Shown here: positions 1-11,719 of the stretch, in pieces
Layout: each line of letters begins with the position of its first letter
Numbering within the stretch: position 1 is the stretch's first letter
DNA from: Saksenaea vasiformis B4078
Lineage: Eukaryota; Mucoromycota; Mucoromycetes; Mucorales; Saksenaeaceae
NCBI GenBank assembly: GCA_000697055.1
Contig: JNDT01001912.1
Span: forward strand, 1 to 64,000
Reading direction: 5' to 3'
Length of the DNA: 64,000 nucleotides
Made by a program: the position numbers and the translations under genes
Notes under the pieces: model-generated
Told to the model about the DNA's origin: nothing
Database searches by the model: none
What the model saw: only the letters and a program-made list of their open reading frames with translations

Positions 1-176
1 ATCGTACTGCTCTCCAGAATCATGAGCATCTTTTAGTTCGCCTGGAGGAAAGCTCTACCAATATCACTGCAGAGGATTGTTGTGGATGGATTCAGCATTC
101 CATGAGTCATTTTCAAGCTTGCCTTGAGAGAAGATCAATGATTTAAGTTAATAAATTTGCTTTTGCTTAGAGGAAC

Positions 177-264
177 GAATTTGCTTTGTGATACACACGG
201 ATTTAGTTTGTGATATGTACGAAATTACTTTGTGATGCGCACGAATTTAGTTTGTGAGCTGCAC
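177..264. repeat. 22-bp tandem repeat, four units
   Basis: Four head-to-tail units of exactly 22 bp are visible. Each unit starts GAATTT or GGATTT or GAAATT, has a central TTTGTGA core and ends in a CAC or TAC triplet. The units differ by a few substitutions but keep their length. The array lies just upstream of a dispersed repeat copy and is not coding. Confidence 0.85.
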
Positions 265-289
265 GAAAAAATATTTCAGTCAGCCGAAA

Positions 290-1090
290 TTGACCTCGAA
301 ATCCTGTAGTACATTCATTTTTCGTCAGAACGTTGATCAGCTTACGTGAACTTCATCTCTCCAGTGGACACAAATTTATATGAACAGCATAAAAAACAAT
401 TCTTGGTTAGTAAATGAAAGATGCTTTGATGGCTTTTAACTTAGCCCCTGAAGGGGTGATCCCACGGTTACGTGAGAACCCAGCCCCGCACCTGAAGCGG
501 TTGGAGCGGGGTAGAGGTAGACGATGGCACCCAGGAGCGGCTGATTGTGGAAAAGTCTGCAAAGAAAACATGAATAATTTTGTAGGTGTGGTGAATTGAT
601 ATTCTTCCTGGGGATGTTAAAAATAAACAGGGTCGAGGAATAAAAAATAATTCATGCGTCTCGTTCAATACGGATTATTCTGATGGGGACTTCATCTTGA
701 AAACATTTCTATGCCTTATCACAAGGCATAAAGAAACCTGTCACTGATGCAATGAATCATCCCAACTTCAAAAAGACGTACTGCTTTCGGTGGAACATTT
801 CCCATTTTTACGCTTTCCAATAGGATATTAATAAATCAATTACTGTAAAAGTGATCCAGCTTACGCAAACTCCAGTTATCCAAGCGTGAACTGTTCATTG
901 GATGGACGTAAAAGTATGTACCAGAAAGCGCAGAGTTTATATGGAAGTAATGCTGAGCCATTTCAAGTAGAGCAAAATGATGGGGAAAATCCTGGAATTA
1001 TGCTGCCACTAGTTATGTTGCGGAGACAAAATTGTAGATCGGTACACACACACGTAAAATGTGAACAAGGATATCATCATGATAAATCGA
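290..1090 (+). repeat. dispersed repeat copy R1
   Basis: This is a copy of a repeat family also seen near 4.2-5.1, 5.2-5.8, 33.05-33.9 and 42.7-43.1 kb. Diagnostic blocks are TTTTTCGTCAGAA, AAATGGAAGATGCTTTGATG (here with small differences), ACGCTTTCCAATAGGATA and GCGTGAACTGTTCATTGGAT. There is no long open reading frame. The copies are diverged, which suggests an old non-autonomous element. Confidence 0.75.
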
Positions 1091-1886
1091 AGTATTAACC
1101 TAGTGGTACTCTTGATTAAGGAAACAAAGGTACAGGTTTTACGGTCATCATTTATAACACTCCCTTCAATGAGTATTTGGTCTTCATCAGCAAGGATTTT
1201 GAGCGGATACAAATCCTTCGCTCAATATCTCCAAAGAAGCATGAGAATAGTTGTTCTCATTTCCCAAGGGATGAGGATGAAGCATATGAGTCTACATGTG
1301 TATGCACCGAATGACACTGGACAGCACCAAACGTGATTATCTTGCGCTCGAAAGTCAACGCTTGATCATTGATATGTTGATCACCATCAGGAGACCTCTG
1401 TTACAAGCGTATTCTAGATTGGTGAAGTTCGGTAGGACTTAGATCGCGCACAAACCGTTTAAAAGGGTACCATTTTTACTCTTCTGTAGTACGGTACAGA
1501 TAATCCTATACTATTCATCTGCACCCGACAACGCTGAAGATGATCGTATCGGTACCCATAGCAACATCAAACTCTAGAGTTGGAAGAAGCTAGAGCATAA
1601 TATGTTCCAGATGTCCCATACAGTTCTAAGTTTGCGTGTCCTTTCAACGTCATATTGTCTCAAGTAGAGTGGATGCTAGCCTATGACACTTATACTACGC
1701 AATGACCGCATGCTTACAATCATATAACATGCATAATGCAAGGAAAAAGACAAGTTATGAGAACCCTACAACGGACTAAACTTTGTAATGTATGTGTTTG
1801 TTGGACTTTCAACGAACAAAAAAACAATGCATTTTTTTAAAATCTCTCTACTGTAAGATGACACCCTCCATTTGCCACTAAAACAT
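1061..1886. other. gene-free stretch with possible retroelement remnant
   Basis: A plus-strand open frame at 1061-1336 ends in a stretch reading VYAPNDTGQH. This resembles the (I/V)YAP motif of non-LTR retrotransposon endonucleases, but flanking frames are full of stops. I treat it as a possible decayed LINE fragment only. From 1340 to 1886 I see no gene; this part includes the 3' flank of CCT7. Confidence 0.25.
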
Positions 1887-3987
1887 TTATCGTCTTGGCA
1901 TACCGCGGCCACGGCCCATAGCGCCTCCACGGGGCATAGGTCCAGCACCAGGTTTCTCGCTCTGTGCATTCTTGACAGTTTCGTCCACGGAAAGAATCAA
2001 GCATGCAGCTTCGGTTGCTGCAGCAATAGCATTTGTCTTAACAAGAGCAGGCTCCAATACGAATGCTTCAAAGTTATCTGCGACGGATTCATTGTTGACA
2101 TCAACACCCATCCATTTTCCACCTTTGACGTAATAAAAATCAGCTTCCTTACGCATTCTGTTTCATCTACTCACCTCGTGAATGCTCCATTCTCAATCGG
2201 TTCAATATGTCCATAGCGTCAAAGCCAGCATTATCGCACAGTTGTCGTGGAATAACTTCCAAAGCTTTGGCAAATGCACCAATAATCAGTTGCTGTTTGC
2301 CTTGAATTGTGTACGAATGCTCGCGCAGATATTTGGAAATTTCCATTTCAGTCGCACCACCGCCTGCAACGACCAAGCTATTCTTAATTGCACGTCGGAC
2401 AATCATAATTGCGTCGTGCAATGATCGCTCCACTTCTGCAATGAACTGTTCGGCACCACCACGGAGGATAAGTGTGCAGGTCTTGGCTTGTGTACAGCCC
2501 TCAAACAAGTTAAAGCGTTCGCCACCCACTTGCTTCTCTTCAAACGATTCACACTGGCCCAAGTGCTCTGCACGGAGGTCAGAACATGTTGATTGAACAG
2601 AACCGCCAACAGCCTGTACAACACGATCCATGTCATCTTTGGCAACACGACCAGCACAGAAGATATCACGGTCAGCGAAGTACTGGGTTGCAAGATCACC
2701 AATGGGGAGTTTGGACAAAACAACCTTGGCACCACTAGCAACGATGGCCTCCAGCTTTTGGAAGATGATTTGCCATTCTGCATCCACAATAGCTTGATAT
2801 TCAGACACTTCCTCAACACGAACTTCGGCATTGTCCTTTTCGGCCTTCAGCTCCAGTTCAACATTGAGACAGAGAACCTTGGGGTTCTTGAAGGATTTAG
2901 GCTGCTGCTCAAAACCAGCATAGGAGAAAGTCTTCTTGAATGCAACACCTTTGACCAACAGGGAATCTTGCATAGCACCACCTGGCACGCGCTTCACACC
3001 AATCAGCCTTTCGTTCAAGCTTTCTTGATCTAAAGACATAACAGCGTCCACAACCATTTTCGTGAAGAATTCCTTTTGCGAATAGATCAGCTTGGAGTTC
3101 ATGGCTGTAGAAGCACACTTGGAAAGGAAATCACGGAACTCTCTATTAACAGGAAAAAAGTGTCAATTGACCGTTGCAGTTTTTCATCGACTTACTCTTC
3201 GTTGGCGCGGTCGACTTTGACAGCAAGTTCCTTAATTTTGTTGATAGCCTGTTGTTGCATGATTCGTTATTTGCGCAGTCGAGAGAAAACAAATTATATT
3301 ACCAATCTAGCAGCAGTTCTGTAACCCTTGATGATGACGTGTGGGCTAACACCTTCTTCGATGTAGCCTTTGACTTCCTTCAAGAGCTCACCAGCAAGAA
3401 GTACGACGCTGGTGGTACCATCACCAACCTCTGCGTCTTGAGAACGTGCAATGTCCACAAGTGTCTTTGCTGCGGGGTGAACGATATCGAGAAGTTTCAT
3501 GATGGTTGCACCGTCGTTGGAAATCGTTACTTCGCCTGTGAAAGTTCAGAATAACACATTATAAACATTCTTCTACTTACCTCGACCATCCACCATCAAT
3601 TTGTCCATGCCTCGAGGGCCTAATGTTGTTTTGACAGTATCAACGACAGCGGCACACGCATTAATGTTAGAAAGGAGTTGACCCTTTCCCTGGGAAGAAT
3701 CTGTGCCTTCCTTCAGAAGAATGATTTGGGGTTGCTATGATGTAACAGATGGTAAGAATGCGTGCATGTTATATAGACAAGCGGCACCGCTGCAGGAAAT
3801 CATCAAGGTCATCACGTGTCTTGCTCATCCGGTTCTTGATGAGATGATGAAAGCAAAACAACTGCGATCGCTTGCTCTTACGCGACAGAAAAAGACGCGA
3901 CAAGGTCCTGATCGCGTCTGATATCCAAACAAGCGGCTTTGGTTTAAGATCGAAAACGAATTACATTACCATCATAGGACGAGACAT
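1887..3987 (-). CDS. CCT7: T-complex protein 1 subunit eta (CCT7)
   Basis: One of eight subunits of the cytosolic chaperonin TRiC/CCT, which folds actin, tubulin and WD-repeat proteins using ATP. Six exons were read on the minus strand: 3987-3970, 3734-3581, 3535-3303, 3248-3196, 3142-2175 and 2122-1887. They sum to 1662 nt (553 aa), the usual length of the family. Exon 2 opens with [14 protein letters not shown], typical of eta, and [10 protein letters not shown] follows. The nucleotide-binding GDGTTS motif lies near residue 95 and VVAGGGATE late in the protein. The C-terminus is Gly/Arg-rich (GRGRGMPRR), also typical of eta. The first exon encodes only six residues and precedes a long intron of 235 nt. 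The gene ends facing a repeat region. Confidence 0.95.
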
Positions 3988-4159
3988 GGTAAAGGAGAGT
4001 GCTTGACAGCAAAGGCTTCGAAAATTTTCGCTGAAGGTGCCGCACGTCACTCTCTGTATGTGGGCGGCTGCTCAATTTGTGAGCGGCGTTTGTAATGTCT
4101 CGTGGCCATCCACCAGCAGTCTCAGGGGAATCGGGGCGACAAGATTCCGAATCACGCCT

Positions 4160-5130
4160 TACTGTTTACTAACTGGATCTTAAATAAATTACGCGTCGAT
4201 GAAGAGCCAGGTTTGCGCTAAGGAACGAATCGAATATGAGGACATCAGTTAATGAATTGGTGACAAAATGCTGGACTTTGAATAAACCTTTTCACGAAAT
4301 AAATGTTACGCTACGTTCAAGTCGAATAAATGTAGCGCTGGACAGTGGTACGACTTGGCGCTGAGAAGTGGCTCATTTTGTGTTAATCCGAGGAATAGCT
4401 TGCGCCTGGATGATCTGGGTCTTACATTGCAATAGCTCATTGCTCCAGTGATGGTTTCTCAGTATCCCATTGGAAAGCAGTAAAAATGCCTCGAGATAAG
4501 AAAAATGGTCCGTGGCATTGGGATGTTCCAGCGATGGTTTTCCAGTATCCCATCGGAAGCAGTAAAAATGTCTCATGATAAGGACAGGTCCCAGCCAAAA
4601 TGATCCATATCTAAAGGGACGCGCGAATTTCGTTTTTTTTTTCTTTGGCTCTGTCTTTTCATGAATAATGTCCCGGTGACGATGTCAATTCTTCATCACG
4701 TATGCAGGATCATTCATGTCTTTTTATCTATCGTTTAGCCTGCATGACCCCCTGCTTCGAACCGTCTCGGCTGTGGTGAGGCTTCTTGTTCACCACCAGG
4801 TAAATAATTGTTGTCACTTATTTTACACGATAGGACCTCGCCAGACGCTGCATTGTTTCAAGTCCTCTGCAGTGCTTTAACACTGGCATCGCCTCCCAAC
4901 GTCGCTCTCACCCGGTCAGGCTGGGAGTAAATCTCCGCGATCATGCGGAATAAGATTCTGATAAGTAAAAAGACATGTAAGCATCTTCCATTTGCTACCC
5001 GTGAATATTTTCCATGCTGCTCAAATAACTTATGCGTCTACCGAGGGCCAAGTTGATGTAAGTAAAGCGTATGATCTTGCTGTCACTTCATTACCTAATG
5101 ACGGTGTATATTATTTTCCTCTCAGCGCAA
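4160..5130 (-). repeat. dispersed repeat copy R2
   Basis: A reverse-orientation copy of the R family. The block near 4690-5000 matches the reverse complement of R1 and aligns with 33.36-33.8 kb (shared CTTCCATTTGCTA and CGCCAGACGCTGC). Within it, about 4450-4500 and 4533-4582 form an imperfect direct duplication of a segment containing CAGTATCCCAT and GCAGTAAAAATG. A run of Ts sits near 4627. No gene is seen. Confidence 0.7.
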
Positions 5131-5159
5131 ATTTGGCTCTTCAAGGATGCATAATTTGT

Positions 5160-5840
5160 TTAGAGTAGAAAAAAAAGTTCAATAAACAGTAATACACCAC
5201 TTATATCAGCTTGGTGCCTCAGTGGACGCACAACTTATTCGAGCAACATAAAAATTTCTTCTGATTAACAATGGAAGCCACTTTGATGTCAAGCTATTTA
5301 TCTCGAAGACATCCCGCCGCCAGTGCGGGCGGCCACGCAGCACTAAATCCACGGTGGGTGGGATCGAGCAGCAGAAGACAGTCATCCAATGATGCTGCAT
5401 CTGGCATAGAAAAATCCGTGCAAAATGCTTCTTTTGAGACATGTATTTGCATAAATTTAATTAAAGCTATGTATTCTACTAACAACTTATTTTAATGGTC
5501 AATGTTTGTTGTCGTAGGAGTTGCCTTTTAATGTAAGCGCTGCATATCGTGCTTATCCTGCTGAATTCATGGTTGAGGGCTTGTTAGATGGTTAAGCAGT
5601 CTTTACATCCATTTCATGTCTATGAATTTTCATTTACCAGGTGGCTTTGGCATATGCTGGTTCCGACAGAATACTGAGAAATTCATCACTGATACACTAA
5701 ACAACTCCCATGCAAAACGCAGGGTATCAGGGCGTGAACTGTTCCTTTGATTAACCTAAAACAAGCTATGAAAAGGCTCATCAGCTTCCCACTACAAAAT
5801 TTATTCGACTTGAACGTAAAAGGATATTTAGTTGACGCAA
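5160..5840 (+). repeat. dispersed repeat copy R3 (diverged)
   Basis: A forward-orientation, more diverged copy. It has AATGGAAGCCACTTTGATGT where other copies have AAATGGAAGATGCTTTGATG, then a GC-rich centre. A second part near 5730-5760 resembles GCGTGAACTGTTCATTGGAT. It stands nearly head to head with R2. Short open frames here are not supported as genes. From 5840 to 6077 I see only the 3' flank of the next gene. Confidence 0.6.
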
Positions 5841-6077
5841 ACGTTTATTCAAAACACCTTGTACTGCAGGTATGTATATGCTTTCTTTCAATCAAATATG
5901 CAAGCTATCTTCGCCATATGTAAGATGCCTTTAATGAATGTGAATTTCACAACTTGACTTTTTCCCTTTTTTCCCATATTCTTTCTCTAACGAATTACGT
6001 CAACATGGAGAACCACAGTTCTGTGCCGGTTTTTCTACTATTGATTCGCATTCTACTGTAGTTCAGATCAGTGTCAG

Positions 6078-8220
6078 TCATAGGTTTCTTTTAATCTCAC
6101 CATTTGCTTTCCTTGATGACGCTATGGCTTCCAATTTCTTCCAAGCTAATTCTCGGCGTTCGCGAGCTTTAGATTTTCTAATTTATTTCCAGGTTAGCTT
6201 TTGTTCCCTGATATACTACAAAACGAAACTTACTGTTCTTCTTCTCGTTTAAATCTGTCTGCGCAGTGGTCAAATAAATTCGGACCAATATCCATGAATA
6301 ATTTCAGTGCATTGTACACAAGCCCATGAATCGTTCTTAAAAAGACCGCAAACTATTAGTTAGTGCATCTTCTCTTCATTCTGATTTCCCAGAAGATTAC
6401 CTGTTCCAATGCGTCTGTGAGTGTCTGTATAGTGGGGGAAACATGATTGGCATAATCGTGTCGATATTATCGCTAATAAGATTAACTATGTACTCGTTGT
6501 TCCAGTAGTACAGAGCCCGCTCTGCAACCTGAAAGTGAGGGCTGGAAACACACTGCGCCAGTTGCTGGAACAGTGGCACCATGATTTTTTTAAACTCTAC
6601 TGCATCTGTCACGTCCAGGACTTCTTCAATTTCATTGAGGAACATCACTTCTTTGGCACTATTCACTTTCGGCCAGTATCGCAGCAAGCTATGTGTTACC
6701 TGTAATGCCAAATTCAACAAGATATGAAGATATACGATCCTATTTACCTCAGACGTCAGTGATGGATCTTTTTCCAAAAACTGCACCACACAGTAGGCCA
6801 GCTGCGGGTGATACAGTGCCAACGGTGACGGTTTATGTAGAGGCATTAGAACTTTGCTTAAAAATATCTTGTGCTCTTCTTTCAGTGGTAATGCAAAACC
6901 ATTAATGATACTACAAATAAATTTGTCGGTAAACTCACTATTTGTGGAACAAATTACCTCCCAAGAATCTCAAGCAACTCGGCAATCCCATTAAATCGTT
7001 CCGACTCGTAAATAAACTGAAAAAATATATTGTTGATAGATCGCCGTATAAATGCACGCAGATTTAAAAATTTTCCGTATAGTCGATGTAACGTTGTTTT
7101 CAAAAAATCGCGCTCGCGGGGATCTTCGCTGTCAAATAGTTCAAGCAACTAGGACCATGTGAGACGCATGTTTATGTCACAAGTACACATTTAGTTTACC
7201 TGCAGAATGAACTTCTGATCAATGTACTTCTTGGCAGTGTGCACATTAAAATCAGGCGATTCAACAAAGCGCAGGAAGAACTCATACACAAGCTGTAAAT
7301 GTGGCCATGCGGACTCGAGAACAGGTTCATCCTCTTCTGGGTCGAATGCCTCAACTGTGCTTACAGGTGGTGGAATCGTACGAAACAGGTTGACTGTAAA
7401 CTATCCCTTCCATTAAAAAAAGTCTTACGGCAAATAGCAACAAGTACCATGCGAATAACGTCAGGATAAATGGCGTCAGTGATAGTTCCTCTTGTTGTGG
7501 CTACATATTCAAGCATCTCTTGTAGCGCTTGCCGCTTGATTTCTTTCCCCTTTAGATCTGAGGATGCATCATTGAAATCAAAAAGAACCATGCACTGATG
7601 AAGTTTCCTGACAAAGAGCTCCTGTCTTTGTGACGGAGGGACCTCTGCAGATGGCGTTCAGTCATTGACGTTAACAAATATAGCGGCGTTACCATTGAAA
7701 TGTGGGTACTTCTCAAGTTCCACTCTTTCACGAACATGAAACCGTGATGATTTCTGCCGTCGTGGCCCTCTGCCAACAGGTATCGTATCCTTAGGAGTTG
7801 CCTTCAGCCTATTCATGACATTGTTCTTCGCGGTATCCATAGATCTTCCAGTGAGAGAAGTACGCACCGGAGATGCAACCTATCTCACATTAAATACGAC
7901 GAACTCTCCTTAGTGTTCCCTCACGCTTACGTTGACGACATTAGGTTGGTTGTCTGGATGCTGCCCGACGGCTGCACTTGTGACGACGGATGCTGGTACG
8001 CTTGATTCTTGCGCTTGTGAGAGTTGGCCGGTAACAATGGTGGATCTGGGCTTCTGGGAAGATACTGACCGAGAAGATTGATTGGATTGTTGCTTTTGCG
8101 ACTGAGATTTCGATTCATTTTGATGGGAGGATTTACTTCTTGAAAGCTGAAAACGAGGTGAATCAGACAATGTGTAAAAGAAAAAGTGTAGCTTACAACA
8201 CCCTTCAGTCCTTTCATCAT
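6078..8220 (-). CDS. RTS1: PP2A regulatory subunit B56 (B-prime)
   Basis: A targeting subunit of protein phosphatase 2A, equivalent to yeast Rts1 and fission yeast Par1. Ten exons were read: 8220-8197, 8146-7931, 7879-7693, 7644-7448, 7400-7200, 7148-6958, 6910-6748, 6699-6401, 6335-6234 and 6177-6078. They sum to 1680 nt (559 aa). The start MMKGLKG resembles fungal B56 starts and is followed by a Ser/Gln-rich disordered region to about residue 140. The B56 HEAT-like domain then runs to about 535, with [46 protein letters not shown] and YWNNEYI. The tail WKKLEAI is also conserved. One 48-nt intron stays in frame if unspliced. Confidence 0.94.
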
Positions 8221-9829
8221 TGTGCCCAGAGCTTTGGGAGGAGGCTTACTAAAGTCAAAGCAAGTTAGGCGATAGTTGGCTTCTGAAAAGAGAGGAGAAA
8301 ACCTCCTTTGACTTGGGAGCTAGTCCTCTGGTGACATTAACGCCGCAAAAAAGGCCCGGAGGTAAAACAATTAACCGCTTTCACTGACAACAATAAGCTC
8401 TGCAGCATATACTGAAGAACGCTGATTTTTTCGATTTAATCGTGAGTAGTTCAGGGGATACGCAAAAACATTTGAGGGACCAACAACTCAGCAGCACATG
8501 ATCCGAAGGATGTAGGAGATTTGTATATAAACGTAGTGTGCAACACGTGTAAAGCGGTGACAATTGGATAAAACGAAAGGTGATAATGAACTACGCTTTA
8601 CAGTACTAAAAGGACGCATATCCAAATATATATAAATTTAGTATATAAATGATTGAATACTAACTACTCCATTAGCAATTACGGAAAAAGAAGGAAGAAA
8701 GGGCAAATATAAATACTATTCACGCGGATACTGATTACCCGCACTTCTACTGGACATATACCTATAGCACATCATCAAAAAGATTGCCTAATATGTAGAT
8801 ATTGCTAACTTCTACGTTTGGTGTGGTTGTTAGTTTAAAAACTCCAATAACAATGGATGGTGTAAATGATAAAGTTACACCCAAGCAGCTTCGTAATCCA
8901 TAATTTAAGTGAGCCAATGCATCGTTACTGAGGGTGAGTGGTGCCCTATCTGTACATGCGTTATTACAGAATGCTGATACAGACTGTCTCCTCACAAAGA
9001 AGAAAACTAGATGAACCCAATGTCATGCACGCAGCCATTTTGGCTTTATATCGCCAAGCTTAGTAACTCCATAATAACAAGGTTAATGTCTTTCTCTGCA
9101 CAGGTATTGTACGAAATTCGGCTTGGTTCACAGTTATTGCGAGGAATCTAAAACTAAGGATTTGGCAAGATATAACATGCTTATAAGCCGTATTAATGCG
9201 GGACTGAGCAAGCGTTCTCGAGGGTGACCCCCCTGTGTATACCGCCTTGCAATGTTACCGACCATCTCAGACTATTAGCAGCACAAAACACAGCTAGCCC
9301 AAGCGGTATGATAATGGATACTTATCGTTTGGGCAGATTCAGCCGACGATTGTACGCATCTATGATTAAACAAATGCCAATCTATAAGATCATCAGACTC
9401 GTATTTGAAGCACCTTAACGGTGGTATCGGTTTAAAAAAATTCTTTTTTTCCAGCACCTGAGCTAGGGTTTAGCGGTCTCAATGTTTGCCTTGCAGGAGA
9501 GAAAAGAGATTGTTTATAGCAGTTAACCTGATCACTAATGCAAGCTGGATAAGCCCCCCTATGGTATTTTATGCAATGAATCTCAGATTTACGCAGCTAG
9601 AACTGCCCTTTGATAGTTATATCCGTCGCTGACCGCTGATAATGCCATGACCTTTTGGAATGGTGAATTTTTAGAATAAAACATGCAAGCCTGCGAGGAA
9701 TGAACTTATTGGTCATGAAGATCGTGGCTCTCTATTCCTTCTTAGCCATGTTCCGGTCCTTCCAAGATATTCTTTGGTCGTAGAAATAACACGTCTTTCT
9801 CCTGCTCGGATCGCCATTATTGTTATCAC
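8221..9829. other. gene-poor interval, nothing recognised
   Basis: Apart from the B56 promoter at the right-hand edge of that gene (8221 onward), I find no supported gene, tRNA or known element. Open frames are short, lack splice partners and are not recognisable. AT-rich stretches occur near 8620-8720. Confidence 0.6.
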
Positions 9830-11017
9830 CCTTTTACCATGCCATGTGTTGCTTCTCCCTCCACACTATTCCGCCTCTCTTCTGCAGAAATCCTATCATA
9901 CATACGTCCCCGAAATAGCTCTTAAGTAATTTCTTCTTTATGTCAGCGGTTAAAAATGTAAAACCTTCTAAGCGATTGGCGGCATGCAAGACCACTCTAT
10001 ACATAGACATCGTTGGCAATCATTCAGCTGGTAGTGAAGCCTACCTTCTGGCAACGCTTCAGCTCTTCCACTGTTGTATTCTTTGCCATCGACGCACCTT
10101 TCCGCGCTTTCTCCGCAGCAAGGACATCTGAACATGACTACAACAATGACGCCATGTAAGTAATATGAATAACCAACGATTTGGTCCACCGTCTTCCAAC
10201 GCTCCTGTTTTCCTTGGAATCTCTTTCCAAACGTCCTCTCACCTAAAGATTTTGCTGTACCACGGATTGATTTTGGTAATTTCAGCATTACTGGCTCAAG
10301 ACGTGCTTTATCGATGCCATACAATGAACATACAATTATAAGTGAAAGGTTGCATACTCAAGAGAGATAAGCGCTGTAGTTGATAGGACGCGCAATCCAT
10401 AATCCATCCTATTGAATACCGCTAGCTGGCCGGTGTTCTCTCTTGATTCTTCCAGGAGACCATTATTGCCCATCGATCGCCGTTTCCTATATCAAGGACT
10501 TCTCCAACTTTCAGGTCAACATATTATGATCTCATCCTTTTCATCTTCCTCAAGTTCCTGTTTTTCTTTCTTCGTCATGTTCAGTACGGCACTTTTCTTT
10601 TCTTTTTTGGAGATGCTTTGAGGGACTGCTTAATATGATATACAAAAGGACCCTATTTGAACACGCATCTCGCAGGAGATGATGAAGTCCTATTCTTCGA
10701 TGACCTTTTTCCATGAGACGATTGAGCTTTATCACCGGCTCGTTTCTTCCATGAGATAAAGAATCCTATCTCTGGCGCATCTTTGGTCTCAGATAATGGA
10801 AATCTATCAATGATACGAACGTAACATGAAGGAGTATAACACGCAAACCGTCGGATTGAGCGAATGTAAGATAACATGCTTCAAATGAAGAGTCCATTTG
10901 GAAGAAACGTTGTAGGAAAAATCTTGTAAAATTCCGATGCGTTGGTATAGCAACGAGATCATTAACAGTTGTATCCACCTGATTTGGGTGGCGGTTACCA
11001 AATTTAAATATCGTCAC
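9830..11017 (-). pseudogene. possible decayed or spliced chromatin-protein-like gene
   Basis: Several minus-strand frames look coding-like but do not join cleanly. One piece (about 10440-10530) reads VGEVLDIGNGDRW followed by VSWKNQ, loosely like a chromodomain. Another (about 10145-10215) reads WKTVDQIVGYSYY, loosely like the start of a chromo-shadow domain. A charged stretch KKEKQELEEDEKDE lies upstream. Stops separate the pieces and I could not find consistent introns. It could be a degenerate gene, an unusual spliced gene or chance. From 11018 to 11719 I see only the BCS1-like upstream region. Confidence 0.2.
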
Positions 11018-11719
11018 TTGATCGGAAAGACCGCCTTTTTATGACACGTATCTCGTTTGGGCGCAAAAACTCTATGTTAAAAATACCTACTTGGCACGGA
11101 GTTAAAACGTACGTGCTCTGCACCTTGGCAAGTATTACGCGTTTCCCACCTCCAATGTGGCCGTAATTATTAAATGGTGGTGGTCGCTACATTTGCTGGA
11201 TCATTCCCTTTGTCTTTTTTTCTGAGATGCTGCGGTAGTGGCATGAACTGGGTGTTGTCTTGCTTTGCCGTCAAAAACAGATATTTCAAACCCAGCATTA
11301 ATGTGGTACATTTTGTCATTATCAGCCTAGTTAAGAGGTGCGTAGAATACATCACATCCCACTTTAAAGTGTTAATTTAGGGATGAGGTGAGATTCACGA
11401 ACAAAGATTTTGTAACGTCTTTGAAATATAATTAATTGCAAAAAGTTTTATACGATACGAGAATGATAACCACACAGATAAAACCAAAGGTTTGTGTCCG
11501 CCGTGTACTGGTTATAAGCTAAAAAGGAGCTGCGTACAGGAATGGAATAGCATCAGCCAGAAAGGACGGTTTCCGCAGCACCGGAATTCATGTTATCTTT
11601 GTAGGTGACTTGCAGCATTTTGTCCTACAGGTGGCACAGCACATTGCTTAAAAGCCCGGTACCTTCACTTCTTCGTCTTGTCCTCTCATTCCCATTTACT
11701 CATCTCAAACTACAAAATT

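Noticed and set aside
4737..4800. tRNA-like B box (GGTTCGAAGC on the reverse strand) in repeat R2
   Set aside because: No matching A box at the right distance and no cloverleaf could be drawn; other copies of the repeat do not keep it, so a tRNA or SINE promoter is not supported.
8762..8995. Minus-strand frame of 77 codons in the gene-poor interval
   Set aside because: Isolated, no recognised motif and no neighbouring exons.
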